Assembly: GCF_903645325.1 (NCBI RefSeq)
Contig: NZ_CAHJXQ010000003.1
Coordinates: 62,001-126,000 of the forward strand
From: Microbacterium tenebrionis
GTDB taxonomy: Bacteria > Actinomycetota > Actinomycetes > Actinomycetales > Microbacteriaceae
Reading direction: 5' to 3'
Length of the DNA: 64,000 bases
The position numbers were made by a program, and so were the translations under genes. A model generated the notes under the pieces. The model was not told the DNA's origin. It saw nothing but the letters and a program-made list of their open reading frames with translations, and did no database searches. Shown piece after piece: positions 56,133 through 64,000 of the stretch. Positions within the stretch are counted from its first letter, which is position 1, and every line of letters starts with the position of its first letter.

Positions 56133-57164
56133 ATGACCGCACCGATCCACCTCACCTCGCGCGAACCCGTCGTCACGGGACCCGAGATGCTGGCGAGCCT
56201 CGTGCCGCCGCCGCAGTTCGACGGCGCCACCTTCGACAGCTATCGATCCGATGACGCCTATCCGTCGCAGGCCGAGGCGAAGGAGCTGCTGCAGCGGTTC
56301 GCCGGCCGGGGCGCCCCCGCGAAGAAGACCGGATTCTTCAGCCGCGCGAAGAAGGAGCCGGACATGAAGCCCGGCGTCTACCTCGACGGCGGATTCGGCG
56401 TGGGCAAGACGCACCTGCTCGCGTCGATCTATCACGCGATGCCTGCACGGCGGAAGTACTTCGGCTCGTTCATCGAGTACACGGCGCTCGTCGGCGCGCT
56501 GGGCTACAAGAACACGGTCGATCTGCTGCGCGGCTCGGATCTGCTCTGCATCGACGAGTTCGAGCTCGACGATCCGGGCGACACCATGGTCATGACCCGG
56601 TTGCTCGGCGAGCTCGTCACGTCGGGCACGCGCCTGGCGGCGACCTCGAACACGCCGCCGAACGCGCTCGGCGAGGGGCGGTTCGCCGCGCAGGACTTCC
56701 TCCGCGAGATCCACGCGATGTCGGACAGCTTCCAGACGATCCGCATCGACGGCGTCGACTTCCGCCAGCGCGCGCTCGACGGCAAGGCCGTGGTCCTCGA
56801 CGACGCCGCGTATCAGCGCGAGCTCGCGGCGATCGAGGGCACGGCGTCGGACGACGCGTTCGCCGACGTCATCCGACACCTCGCCAAGGTGCACCCTTCG
56901 CGGTACATCCGCCTCATCGACGGCGTCTCGATGGTGGGACTGCGCGACGTCCAGGTTCTGACCGACCAGTCCGAGGCGCTGCGGTTCGTGGCGTTCGTCG
57001 ACCGCGTGTACGACGCACAGGTGCCGATCATCGCCACCGGCACATCCCTTGACCAGGTCTTCGCGGAGGAGATGCTCGGCGGCGGATACCGCAAGAAGTA
57101 TCTTCGCGCCATATCGCGGCTGAACGCGCTGACTCATTCTGCGCAGCTGCAAAGCGCGCCGTAA
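56133..57164 (+). CDS. zapE: ZapE/AFG1-like ATPase
   Basis: 343 residues. In E. coli ZapE associates with the division ring; the AFG1 family also includes mitochondrial ATPases. Walker A is VYLDGGFGVGKTHLLASIYH (about 87-106), Walker B is LLCIDEFELDDPGDTMVMTR (about 134), and the sensor segment is LAATSNTPPNALGEGRFAAQ (about 169-188). C-terminal GGGYRKKYLRAISRL is kept. ATG 56133 has AGGA 8 bases upstream. It is divergent from the sulfurtransferase gene. Confidence 0.9.
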   Translation: MTAPIHLTSREPVVTGPEMLASLVPPPQFDGATFDSYRSDDAYPSQAEAKELLQRFAGRGAPAKKTGFFSRAKKEPDMKPGVYLDGGFGVGKTHLLASIYHAMPARRKYFGSFIEYTALVGALGYKNTVDLLRGSDLLCIDEFELDDPGDTMVMTRLLGELVTSGTRLAATSNTPPNALGEGRFAAQDFLREIHAMSDSFQTIRIDGVDFRQRALDGKAVVLDDAAYQRELAAIEGTASDDAFADVIRHLAKVHPSRYIRLIDGVSMVGLRDVQVLTDQSEALRFVAFVDRVYDAQVPIIATGTSLDQVFAEEMLGGGYRKKYLRAISRLNALTHSAQLQSAP

Positions 57165-57191
57165 CGCGATGTTCACACGAGCGCCTGCGCT

Positions 57192-57229
57192 GTAACACCC
57201 TCGAAACAGGGAGCGCGCATTCCGGAAAC
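57192..57229 (+). promoter_or_regulatory. GlnR-type operator of amt
   Basis: GTAAC-6-GAAAC-6-CGCGC-6-GAAAC with exact 6-base spacers: three of four half-sites match the GTnAC/GAAAC consensus perfectly. It lies 52 bases before the amt start and matches the arrangement before glnA at 15859-15896. Confidence 0.8.
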
Positions 57230-57280
57230 GGAGCCTCGTCACACTGAAGCTCTCAACTACTTCGGATGTGAGGTTTTCCT

Positions 57281-58519
57281 ATGGATGCTCCCGGCAACAT
57301 CTCCTGGGGTATTACCGCCACGGCGCTCGTGCTGCTCATGACGCCCGGCGTCGCGTTCTTCTACGGCGGTCTCGTCAAGGCGAAGAGCGTCGTCAGCATG
57401 ATGATGATGAGCTTCGGGTCGATCGGCCTCGTCGCCGTGCTGTGGATCCTGTACGGCTTCTCGATGAGTGCCGTCGACAGCCCGACCGCGTTCGCCGGCA
57501 ACCCATTCGCCGACTTCGGCCTGAGCGGACTCGCCTCGGGTGAAGGCTCGAACGTCGCACTCATCGGCGTCGCGTACGGCGCCACGTTCGCGATCATCAC
57601 CGTGGCCCTGATCTCCGGTGCTATCGCGGATCGTGCGAAGTTCGGCAGCTGGCTGATCTTCGCGGGCGTCTTCGCAACGGTCGGCTACTTCCCGATCGCG
57701 GCATGGGTCTGGGGCGGCGGCTGGATCATGGAGCTCGGCACGACGATGTTCGGCGCCGACAGCGGCATCGGCGTCATCGACTACGCCGGTGGTACCGCGG
57801 TGCACATCAACGCCGGTGCAGCGGCTCTCGCACTCGCCCTCGTCCTGGGCAAGCGCATCGGCTTCCAGAAGGGCATCCTCAAGCCGCACAACGTGCCGCT
57901 GACGCTCCTGGGTGCAGCCCTGCTGTGGTTCGGCTGGTTCGGCTTCAACGCCGGTGCGGAGTGGCTCGCGGAGGACATGGGCGGTGTCGGCCTGATCGGT
58001 CTGAACACCCTGGGTGCCACCGCGGCGGCCATCCTCGGCTGGATCCTCATCGAGAAGATCAAGGACGGCAACCCCCCCTCGGTCGGCGCCGCATCCGGTG
58101 CCGTCGCCGGTCTCGTCGCGATCCCCCCCGCCTGCGCCAACCTGACCCCCGGCTGGGCGCTGCTGCTCGGAGCGATCTCCGGCATCGTGTGCGCCCTGGC
58201 CGTCGAGCTGAAGTTCCGCCTCGGCTTCGATGACTCGCTCGACGTGGTCGGCATCCACCTGGTCGGCGGCCTCATCGGAACCGTGTACCTGGGCTTCTTC
58301 GCCACCGGCACCGGCCTGTTCGTGGGCGGCGACGCCCGCCAGCTGGTCGTCCAGGTGATCGCGGCCCTCGGTGTGCTGATCTACTCCTTCGTCGTCGCCT
58401 TCATCATCGGCTTCGTGATCCAGAAGACGATCGGATTCCGCATCGCCAACGAGGACGAGATCGCCGGTGTCGATTCGGTCGTCCACGGCGAGGAGGGCTA
58501 CGCGCTGGTCGACGCCTGA
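57281..58519 (+). CDS. amt: Ammonium transporter (Amt)
   Basis: 412 residues with about 11 transmembrane helices. It carries ammonium/ammonia through the membrane as a trimer. The twin pore histidines are in GGTAVHINAGAAALALALVL (about 169) and VVGIHLVGGLIGTVYLGFF (about 322). MTPGVAFFYGGLVKAKSVVS (about 21-40) and PHNVPLTLLGAALLWFGWFG (about 204-223) are Amt signatures. GTGAGG lies 8 bases before ATG 57281. The upstream GlnR-type operator suggests induction under nitrogen limitation. No glnK is adjacent, which is less usual. A large hairpin about 93 bases downstream could be its terminator. Confidence 0.95.
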   Translation: MDAPGNISWGITATALVLLMTPGVAFFYGGLVKAKSVVSMMMMSFGSIGLVAVLWILYGFSMSAVDSPTAFAGNPFADFGLSGLASGEGSNVALIGVAYGATFAIITVALISGAIADRAKFGSWLIFAGVFATVGYFPIAAWVWGGGWIMELGTTMFGADSGIGVIDYAGGTAVHINAGAAALALALVLGKRIGFQKGILKPHNVPLTLLGAALLWFGWFGFNAGAEWLAEDMGGVGLIGLNTLGATAAAILGWILIEKIKDGNPPSVGAASGAVAGLVAIPPACANLTPGWALLLGAISGIVCALAVELKFRLGFDDSLDVVGIHLVGGLIGTVYLGFFATGTGLFVGGDARQLVVQVIAALGVLIYSFVVAFIIGFVIQKTIGFRIANEDEIAGVDSVVHGEEGYALVDA

Positions 58520-58540
58520 GCGCGACCGGATGCTGATCGA

Positions 58541-58546
58541 TACAGT
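58541..58546 (+). promoter_or_regulatory. -10 box for the leaderless MazF-like gene
   Basis: TACAGT is 6 bases before GTG 58553. Confidence 0.5.
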
Positions 58547-58552
58547 GACGGG

Positions 58553-59125
58553 GTGAGTTCCTCCCAGAGCATCCTCGGTCGGCTCCTCGACCTCCTTCTG
58601 AAGTCGTTCAGCACCAGGACGCCCCGGACTCCGCAGTCGGAGCCGGGGCGTCCTGGTGCGTCCGGACCCCGTGCCCGCCTGCGCGACGAGGAATCCGGCG
58701 CTGGAGCACAGCGGGGGAGCGAGACGGTGCGTATCGACCCCGGTGGCATACGCGATCTGCGCGTGGAGTACGCGCCGTCCAGGGACGGTGCACCGGACGC
58801 CGGTGAAGTGATCTGGACATGGGTGCCGTACGAGGAGAACGACGGGCGCGGCAAGGACCGCCCCGTCCTGGTGATCGGGCGGCAGTCGGCGCAGCGCGTG
58901 TACGCGGTGCGGATGACCAGCAAGCCTCACGAGCGCGATCGTGATTACCTCGGGGTCGGCGCCGGCGACTGGGACTCGCAGGGCCGCGAATCGTGGGTCG
59001 ACATCGAGCAGCTGTACAGCGTGCACGACTCCGGGATGCGCCGCGAGGCCGCGATCCTCGACCGATACCGTTACGAGCGGGTCGCCGAGGCTCTCGTGCA
59101 TCGCTACGGCTGGGCGCGCCGCTGA
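58553..59125 (+). CDS. PemK/MazF-like protein with N-terminal extension, no antitoxin next to it
   Basis: 190 residues, against about 110 for MazF. The C-terminal 110 residues (from about 82) have the MazF fold: GEVIWTWVPYEENDGRGKDR then PVLVIGRQSA, the RMTSKPHERD loop near 121, and DSQGRESWVDIEQLYSVHDS (about 141). MazF proteins cut RNA at short sequences; whether this one does is not known. Residues 1-80 start with an amphipathic helix (SILGRLLDLLLKSF), then a proline/glycine/arginine-rich linker partly encoded by a 47-base hairpin. No antitoxin-sized gene lies on either side. If the hairpin is the amt terminator, translation might instead start at GTG 58727 or so. Confidence 0.75.
   Translation: MSSSQSILGRLLDLLLKSFSTRTPRTPQSEPGRPGASGPRARLRDEESGAGAQRGSETVRIDPGGIRDLRVEYAPSRDGAPDAGEVIWTWVPYEENDGRGKDRPVLVIGRQSAQRVYAVRMTSKPHERDRDYLGVGAGDWDSQGRESWVDIEQLYSVHDSGMRREAAILDRYRYERVAEALVHRYGWARR
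58612..58658 (+). terminator. Large hairpin inside the MazF-like gene; amt terminator or attenuator
   Basis: CACCAGGACGCCCCGG (58612-58627) is fully complementary to 58643-58658, and the stem continues for 5 bp past a one-base bulge to a short loop. It resembles a terminator hairpin, but no T-run follows, and it lies within codons about 20-35 of the MazF-like frame. Confidence 0.55.
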
Positions 59126-59168
59126 ACGCGTTCCGATCCGATTCCCGGAGTGCTCCGAATCTTCTGCG

Positions 59169-59552
59169 TCAGCGGGTCCTGGTGCTCCAGAGGGCCCAGA
59201 GGATGAGCACCGGCTGCAGGAAGAGTCGGACGAGGCGCTTCGTGTCCGTGTCGAGTCCGGGGGCGGACCAGCCGGCGCGCCACTGCTGAACGTTGCCGGG
59301 GAACACGGCGACGAAGAATGCCGCGGTCGCCCATCCGATGCGTCGGCGCTCCTTCGGCAGCGCGACGAGCCCTGCGGCGAGCGCGAGCTCAGCGGCACCG
59401 GATGCGACGACGACGCCGTCCTTGTCGAGCCCGGTGACGCGGGTGGCCCAGTCCGGGATGAGTCCCCGGAACCCGCGCGTCTGCACGAAGTGCATCACGC
59501 CCATGAAGGCGAGACCGAGTGCGAGAGCCCACCGTATGATGTGTCGGATCAT
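59169..59552 (-). CDS. DoxX-like small membrane protein
   Basis: 127 residues with four hydrophobic helices: 3-20, 46-64, 73-86 and 108-122. HIIRWALALGLAFMGVMHFV with the conserved histidine near residue 21, GAAELALAAGLVALPKERRR (about 52), and the NVQQWRAGWSAP loop (about 87) fit the DoxX/YphA-type family. The function is unclear. Its start overlaps the GIY-YIG gene stop by 4 bases, so the two are coupled. Confidence 0.78.
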   Translation of the reverse strand: MIRHIIRWALALGLAFMGVMHFVQTRGFRGLIPDWATRVTGLDKDGVVVASGAAELALAAGLVALPKERRRIGWATAAFFVAVFPGNVQQWRAGWSAPGLDTDTKRLVRLFLQPVLILWALWSTRTR

Positions 59553-59989
59553 CCGTTAACGCTATCTGCTTGCAGTGCGCCGCTGAGCCAGCGGGCGTAG
59601 AGGATCCAGGGTTCACCGCCTCGTCGCAGCCCGTTGATATGAGCCTCGAGATCTGGCGTGAAGGTGAACCACTCGCCGCCCTCGCGGATGGATGCGAATT
59701 CGCGGTGTCGCTGCTGTTCGATCATGCGGTCGCCGCGTTCGAAGGCGAGGAGTTCGTCGTGCCGGATGCTGGCGAGACGCTGTCGCGGGCGCCTGCTCGT
59801 GCCGATCTTCACGCGCTGGTCGTAGCGCAGGTAGTAGACGACGTCGATGCGGGGGAGTGGCAGGTCGGCATCCGGAGCGTCGCCGTACCGCCACGCGCAG
59901 TCGACGCAGAACCATCCCCCGCGCCGACGGTCACCGCGGACGCCCCCGCAGAGCCGGCACGGACCGGGAAGCGCTGTGTCAGTCGGCAT
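59549..59989 (-). CDS. GIY-YIG nuclease-like protein with N-terminal zinc ribbon
   Basis: 146 residues. CRLCGG (about 11) and FCVDCAW (about 27) give two CxxC pairs for a zinc ribbon. A GIY-YIG/MUG113-type domain then runs from DVVYYLRYDQRVKIGTSRRP (about 49-68), with the YY and KIGTS elements and arginine, to a C-terminal GGEWFTFTPDLEA region carrying a glutamate. It may bind or nick DNA, but no target is evident. It is not next to a phage or recombination cluster. Overlaps the DoxX-like gene by 4 bases; 58 bases from a valine tRNA gene. Confidence 0.75.
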   Translation of the reverse strand: MPTDTALPGPCRLCGGVRGDRRRGGWFCVDCAWRYGDAPDADLPLPRIDVVYYLRYDQRVKIGTSRRPRQRLASIRHDELLAFERGDRMIEQQRHREFASIREGGEWFTFTPDLEAHINGLRRGGEPWILYARWLSGALQADSVNG

Positions 59990-60047
59990 CGGCCGAGAGT
60001 ACGCCGAGGTGCGGACATCGGATTCATCGATGGAGGAGAGGATATGG

Positions 60048-60120
60048 TGGGCGATGCCGGACTCGAACCGACGACCTCTTCCGTGTGAAGGAAGCGCGCT
60101 ACCAACTGCGCCAATCGCCC
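60048..60120 (-). tRNA. tRNA-Val (anticodon CAC)
   Basis: 73 bases on the minus strand. The acceptor GGGCGAT pairs with ATCGCCC, discriminator A. The D arm, anticodon loop TTCACAC and T loop TTCGAGT are all canonical. No CCA is encoded. Minus-strand orientation, opposite to the other three tRNA genes. Confidence 0.95.
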
Positions 60121-60270
60121 GATGACCTGGGGTCGAGAATCGATACTACCGGAACGTTCGAGCCGCTCCGGACCATTCCGCCGGACACGCGCGAGATCCG
60201 TGTCCGGTTTTGCAGGTCGGGAATCATCGGCTAATGTTTTACAAGTGCCCGGGACGCCGGAACACGAAAT

Positions 60271-60342
60271 GCGGATGTAGCGCAGTGGTAGCGCATCACC
60301 TTGCCAAGGTGAGGGTCGCGAGTTCGAATCTCGTCATCCGCT
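60271..60342 (+). tRNA. tRNA-Gly (anticodon GCC)
   Basis: 72 bases. The acceptor GCGGATG pairs with CATCCGC, anticodon loop TTGCCAA, T loop TTCGAAT. A terminator-like hairpin follows. Confidence 0.95.
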
Positions 60343-60353
60343 CGAGTGCAGGA

Positions 60354-60371
60354 GCCCCCGCAAGGGGGTTT
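60354..60371 (+). terminator. Terminator after tRNA-Gly
   Basis: GCCCCC-GCAA-GGGGG followed by TTT, a compact intrinsic terminator. Confidence 0.7.
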
Positions 60372-60377
60372 CGGCAT

Positions 60378-60393
60378 GTGGGTTCGAATCCAC
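60378..60393 (+). other. Isolated tRNA T-arm-like sequence
   Basis: GTGGGTTCGAATCCAC forms a perfect T-arm with a canonical TTCGAAT loop, but no acceptor, D arm or anticodon arm belongs to it. It lies between the tRNA-Gly terminator and tRNA-Cys and may be a remnant of a deleted tRNA gene. Confidence 0.5.
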
Positions 60394-60398
60394 CTCGC

Positions 60399-60469
60399 GG
60401 TGGCGTGGCCGAGAGGCTAGGCACCGGCCTGCAAAGCCGTTTACACGGGTTCGAATCCCGTCGCCACCT
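60399..60469 (+). tRNA. tRNA-Cys (anticodon GCA)
   Basis: 71 bases. The acceptor GGTGGCG pairs with CGCCACC, anticodon loop CTGCAAA, T loop TTCGAAT. Confidence 0.95.
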
Positions 60470-60496
60470 CTCATACAATTGAACAAGCCCCAACGG

Positions 60497-60568
60497 GCGC
60501 GATTGGCGCAGCGGTAGCGCGCTTCCCTGACACGGAAGAGGTCACTGGTTCGATCCCAGTATCGCGCA
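60497..60568 (+). tRNA. tRNA-Val (anticodon GAC)
   Basis: 72 bases. The acceptor GCGCGAT pairs with ATCGCGC, anticodon loop CTGACAC, T loop TTCGATC. It shares most of its body with the inverted tRNA-Val(CAC) at 60048-60120. Confidence 0.95.
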
Positions 60569-60574
60569 CACTCT

Positions 60575-60602
60575 GAAACCCTCGGTTCGCCGAGGGTTTC
60601 TT
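60575..60602 (+). terminator. Terminator after tRNA-Val(GAC)
   Basis: GAAACCCTCGG-TTCG-CCGAGGGTTTC (60575-60600) is a perfect 11-bp stem followed by TT. It ends the tRNA-Cys/tRNA-Val transcript and faces the convergent photolyase gene. Confidence 0.85.
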
Positions 60603-60649
60603 CGTCTGACGGGGCGGTGAATCCGCCCGCGCGTTCATCAGGCTCGTCC

Positions 60650-62005
60650 TCAGTCGGGAGCGTCAGCCCTGCCGACCCGTTTGACGATGTCATACGCAGC
60701 GAGCGCGGCTTTGCGGGTCTCACCGAGATCGACGATCGGCGTCCGGGGAGAGTCCGCCGCCCACTGCGTCGTGTACAGCCCCTGCGGGTCGAACTTCTTG
60801 GCCTGCAGCTCCGGATTGAAGATGCGGAAGTACGGGGCGGCGTCGACACCTGAACCGGCGACCCATTGCCAATTGAACGGGTTGTTCGCCCCGTCGGCGT
60901 CAACCAGAGTGTCCCAGAACCACTGCTCGCCGTGCCGCCAGTCGATGAGCAGGTTCTTCGTGAGGAACGAGGCGGCGACCATGCGCACGCGATTGTGCAT
61001 GAACCCGGTTCGCCAGAGCTCGCGCATACCGGCGTCGACGAAGGGGATGCCGGTCTCGCCGCGCTGCCACGCGGACAAGTGCGTCGGTTTCATCCTCGGC
61101 CACGGGAACGCGTCGAACTCCCGGCGCAGGTTGCGGGTTGCGAGGTCCGGACGGTGGTACGCCGTGTGCCAGGCGAACTCGCGCCATCCGAGTTCGGACA
61201 GGAACCCGCCGGCGCCCTCAGCTGCGATCGCCTCCTGCCACACGGTGTGCGGGCTGATCTCGCCCCAGCGCAGGCGGGGTGACAGCATCGAGGTGGAGCC
61301 GGCAGACGGTACGTCTCGAGCGTCGTCGTATGCGGCCAGATCCTCGGTGAGGAAAGACCGTAGCCGTGCGCGTGCCGCGGGTTCGCCGGGCTCCCACGTC
61401 TCGCGGAGACCCTCGGCCCAGTCGGGGCGGGTCGGGAGCAGTTTCCAGTCGTCCAGATCGTCGGATGCCGGTGAGCGACGAACCCCGTCGATGGCCCGTG
61501 GCTCCGGCAATGGCGCGCGTGGCGCGGGCAGCGCAAGACAGGCCCGCCAGAACGGAGTGAACACCGAGAAGTGCGTGCCGTTGCCGGTCCTCACCGTCCA
61601 CGGCTCGTGCAGCAACGAGGCCGCGAACGATGTGACTTCCCGCCCTTCCGCCCGCAGAGCATCCTTGAGCGCGGCATCCACGGCGCGCTCTGCACCGCCA
61701 TACCGCCGATTCCAGAACACCGCACCGGCGTCGGTGTCCGTCACCGTCTCATGCAGCACACGGGCGGCGGGTCCTCGACGCAGCACCACAGACGCGCCGA
61801 CACTCTTCAGCCGCTCGGTCAGGGAGGCGAGCGAATGGTGGAGCCACCACCGGGCGGCGCCCCCCAGGGGGCGAAAACCGGGAGACTCCTCGTCGAGGAT
61901 GAACAACACGACGACCGGCTCGTTCCTGTCGATCGCTGCCCTGAGCGCGGGGTTGTCGGCCAGACGAAGATCGTCGCGGAGCCAGACAAGCGATGCGGAA
62001 GACAT
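60650..62005 (-). CDS. phrB: Deoxyribodipyrimidine photolyase
   Basis: 451 residues. It reverses UV-induced pyrimidine dimers using blue light and FAD. The N-terminal antenna domain begins SLVWLRDDLRLADNPALRAA (about 5-24). The C-terminal helical FAD domain has LRWGEISPHTVWQE (about 254), GWREFAWHTAYHRPDL (about 279), and the signature GIPFVDAGMRELWRTGFMHN then RVRMVAASFLTKNLLIDWR (about 323-360), with NPFNWQWVAGSGVDAAPYFR near 380-400. Class I CPD-type by layout. ATG 62005 is the first start in frame. It is divergent from thrS. Confidence 0.93.
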   Translation of the reverse strand: MSSASLVWLRDDLRLADNPALRAAIDRNEPVVVLFILDEESPGFRPLGGAARWWLHHSLASLTERLKSVGASVVLRRGPAARVLHETVTDTDAGAVFWNRRYGGAERAVDAALKDALRAEGREVTSFAASLLHEPWTVRTGNGTHFSVFTPFWRACLALPAPRAPLPEPRAIDGVRRSPASDDLDDWKLLPTRPDWAEGLRETWEPGEPAARARLRSFLTEDLAAYDDARDVPSAGSTSMLSPRLRWGEISPHTVWQEAIAAEGAGGFLSELGWREFAWHTAYHRPDLATRNLRREFDAFPWPRMKPTHLSAWQRGETGIPFVDAGMRELWRTGFMHNRVRMVAASFLTKNLLIDWRHGEQWFWDTLVDADGANNPFNWQWVAGSGVDAAPYFRIFNPELQAKKFDPQGLYTTQWAADSPRTPIVDLGETRKAALAAYDIVKRVGRADAPD

Positions 62006-62148
62006 CTCCCCATTGTTGCGAACGCCGCGGCTGAGTCCGGGAACCCACGCGAAATCCCGACTCTTCGCGGTGATCCGCCAGGGGCGCGGGCGCGCGGTCC
62101 GCCCTCGCAGGGCGAGTAGCCTAGAGGGCGACCCAGATGGAGTGACCT

Positions 62149-64000
62149 GTGCCTGAAATCGACGTACCCGCCGGCGCCGCCCGCGACGGCTTCGCCCTGT
62201 TCTCTGACCGATCCGTCGTCGCGATGCGCGTGAACGGCGAACTCAAGGATCTCGCGACGACCCTGACCGAAACCGACGACGTCGAGCCGGTCACGATCGA
62301 CAGCGAGGACGGGCTCGCGATCCTGCGGCACTCGACCGCTCACGTCCTCGCTCAGGCGGTGCAGCGCATCAACCCGCAGGCGAACCTCGGCATCGGACCG
62401 CCGGTCACCGACGGCTTCTACTACGACTTCGGCGTCGACACCCCGTTCACGCCCGAGGACATCAAGGCGATCTCGAAGGAGATGCAGCGCATCATCCGTG
62501 AGGGCCAGCGGTTCGTCCGCCGCGTGGTCACCGAGGACGAGGCACGAGCGTCCATGGCCGATGAGCCGTTCAAGCTCGAGCTCATAGACCTCGCCGGCGG
62601 CCCCGGCTCGGGCGCGAACGCGGCCGAGGGCGCCTCGGCGGAGATCGGCGCCGGCGACCTGACGATCTACGAGAACACCACCCGTGACGGCGAGGTCGCC
62701 TGGAAGGACCTCTGCCGCGGCCCGCACCTGCCGAACACCCGCATGATCGGCAACGGGTGGGACCTCACCCGCATCGCCGCCGCCTACTGGCGGGGTAGCG
62801 AGAAGAACCCGCAGCTGCAGCGCATCTACGGCACCGCGTGGCCGTCGAAGGACGAGCTGCGTGCGTACCAGCACCGCCTCGAGGAGGCCGCCAAGCGCGA
62901 CCACCGCCGGCTCGGCAAGGAGCTCGACCTGTTCTCGTTCCCCGAGGAGATCGGCTCGGGCCTGAGCGTCTGGCACCCCCGCGGCGGCGTCGTGCGCGGT
63001 GAGATGGAGCAGCACGCCCGCAAGCGCCACATCGAGGGCGGCTACACCTACGTGTACACGCCGCACATCTCGAAGCAGGACCTCTTCCTCACCTCGAACC
63101 ACCTCGTCACCTACAAGGACGGGATGTTCCCGCCGATCGTGATGGACGAGGAGCGCGACGACGAGGGCAACATCACCAAGCAGGGCCAGGACTACTACCT
63201 GAAGCCCATGAACTGCCCGATGCACATCCTCATCTACAAGGAGCGCGCGCGCAGCTACCGCGATCTGCCGCTGCGTCTGGCCGAGAACGGCACGGTGTAC
63301 CGCAACGAGCTCTCCGGCGCTCTGCACGGCCTCACCCGCGTCCGCGGTTTCACCCAGGACGACTCGCACCTGTTCGTCACCCCGGACCAGCTCGAGGAGG
63401 AGGTCGGCAAGGTTCTGGAGTTCATCCTGTCGATGCTCCGCGACTTCGGCCTGACCGACTTCGAGCTCGAGCTCTCGATGAAGGACGACGAGAAGTCCAA
63501 GTGGATCGGCACGGACGAGTTCTGGGAGAGCTCGACCGATGCGCTGCGCCGGGTGGCCGTGGCATCCGGCCTGAAGCTCACCGAGGTCCCCGGCGAAGCG
63601 GCCTTCTACGGCCCCAAGATCGACCTGAAGACGCGTGACGCGATCGGCCGCACCTGGCAGCTCTCGACCGTCCAGGTCGACCCGAACCTGCCCGACCGGT
63701 TCGACCTCGAGTTCATGGACAAGGATGGCCAGAAGAAGCGTCCGATCATGATCCACCGGGCGCTGTTCGGCTCGATCGAGCGCTTCTTCGCCATCCTGCT
63801 CGAGCACTATGCCGGAGACTTCCCCGTCTGGCTCTCGCCGGTGCAGGTCGTCGGCATCCCCGTCGCCGAGGACTTCGCCGACTACCTCGGCGACGTGATC
63901 CGCACGCTGCGCGAGAGCGGCGTGCGCGCCGAGCTCGACACGTCCGACGACCGGATGCAGAAGAAGATCCGCAACCACACCACCGGCAAGGTGCCGCTCA
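62149..64000 (+). CDS. thrS: Threonyl-tRNA synthetase, 3' end cut by window
   Basis: At least 617 codons are present and the frame is open to the window end. It charges tRNA-Thr. The N-terminal TGS domain (residues 1-50, [20 protein letters not shown]) is followed by the editing domain with [20 protein letters not shown] (about 62-81) and [15 protein letters not shown] (about 187), whose Cys/His residues deacylate Ser-tRNA. The class II core has motif 1 ([17 protein letters not shown]), the zinc cysteine in [10 protein letters not shown] (about 349), motif 2 ([20 protein letters not shown] then RGFTQDDSH, about 379), and zinc/active residues to [14 protein letters not shown] (about 534). The anticodon-binding domain starts near 562. 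GTG 62149 has a TGGAG 6 bases upstream; a -10 (TAGCCT) is at 62117-62122. Confidence 0.95.
   Translation, partial: MPEIDVPAGAARDGFALFSDRSVVAMRVNGELKDLATTLTETDDVEPVTIDSEDGLAILRHSTAHVLAQAVQRINPQANLGIGPPVTDGFYYDFGVDTPFTPEDIKAISKEMQRIIREGQRFVRRVVTEDEARASMADEPFKLELIDLAGGPGSGANAAEGASAEIGAGDLTIYENTTRDGEVAWKDLCRGPHLPNTRMIGNGWDLTRIAAAYWRGSEKNPQLQRIYGTAWPSKDELRAYQHRLEEAAKRDHRRLGKELDLFSFPEEIGSGLSVWHPRGGVVRGEMEQHARKRHIEGGYTYVYTPHISKQDLFLTSNHLVTYKDGMFPPIVMDEERDDEGNITKQGQDYYLKPMNCPMHILIYKERARSYRDLPLRLAENGTVYRNELSGALHGLTRVRGFTQDDSHLFVTPDQLEEEVGKVLEFILSMLRDFGLTDFELELSMKDDEKSKWIGTDEFWESSTDALRRVAVASGLKLTEVPGEAAFYGPKIDLKTRDAIGRTWQLSTVQVDPNLPDRFDLEFMDKDGQKKRPIMIHRALFGSIERFFAILLEHYAGDFPVWLSPVQVVGIPVAEDFADYLGDVIRTLRESGVRAELDTSDDRMQKKIRNHTTGKVPL

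Noticed and set aside
62006-62148. T-box or other riboswitch leader before thrS
   Set aside because: The space is only about 140 bases, shared with the divergent photolyase promoter, and no T-box sequence or terminator/antiterminator pair is visible.

Overview
The window is chromosomal DNA of a high-GC Gram-positive actinobacterium. It is most likely a member of the Microbacteriaceae and probably Microbacterium. The grounds are SepH, the DUF3710/DUF3159/DUF4191/DUF4193/DUF3093/DUF3000 genes, polyphosphate glucokinase, paired glnA2-glnE and glnA, the GlnR-type operators, and many TANNNT -10 boxes placed 6-8 bases before a start codon (leaderless genes). Genus is inferred; no rRNA is present.

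Layout. 1-7841: end of a family-A DNA polymerase gene, RNase P RNA, ppgK, a small protein, glnA2, a frameshifted glnE, and a diacylglycerol-kinase-like gene. 7896-14394: an accessory island of about 6.5 kb bounded by a 23-bp direct repeat of the last bases of glnA. It holds an unknown membrane protein, remnants of IS3 and ISL3 transposases, and an IS3 element into which an IS21 element has inserted (CCAG target duplication). 14372-25677: glnA, an RDD protein, divergent rimB-like and rimK genes, DUF4191, the E2-lpd-pepA operon, and a PAC2 protein. 25837-32519: principal sigma factor, a CofE-like ligase, murJ, an ATP-grasp gene, a pair of complementary alanine-racemase-like genes, and a zinc-ribbon protein. 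32702-42345: convergent parE/parC, a phosphatase, sepH, and dut-DUF3710-DUF3159. 42496-53469: aconitase, dxs, an SPFH protein, a beta-oxidation fadB/fadA pair, RNase D and DUF3000. 53495-59989: alpha/beta hydrolase, sufE, sulfurtransferase, zapE, amt, an orphan MazF-like protein, a DoxX-like protein and a GIY-YIG protein. 60048-64000: tRNA-Val(CAC), tRNA-Gly, tRNA-Cys and tRNA-Val(GAC), photolyase, and the 5' part of thrS.

How it fits together. Nitrogen assimilation is the main theme: glnA2, glnE, glnA with its adenylylation tyrosine, and amt. Clear GlnR-type half-site arrays lie before glnA and amt. The adenylyltransferase half of glnE is out of frame, so feedback control of GlnA may be altered unless the shift is a sequencing error; pepA shows a similar single-base shift near its start. 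The most unusual items are the racemase pair, in which one protein keeps the PLP lysine and the other keeps the catalytic tyrosine; the RimK ligase fused to an RCK_C-like domain beside a RimB-like protease; and the island at the 3' end of glnA, which has no visible integrase.
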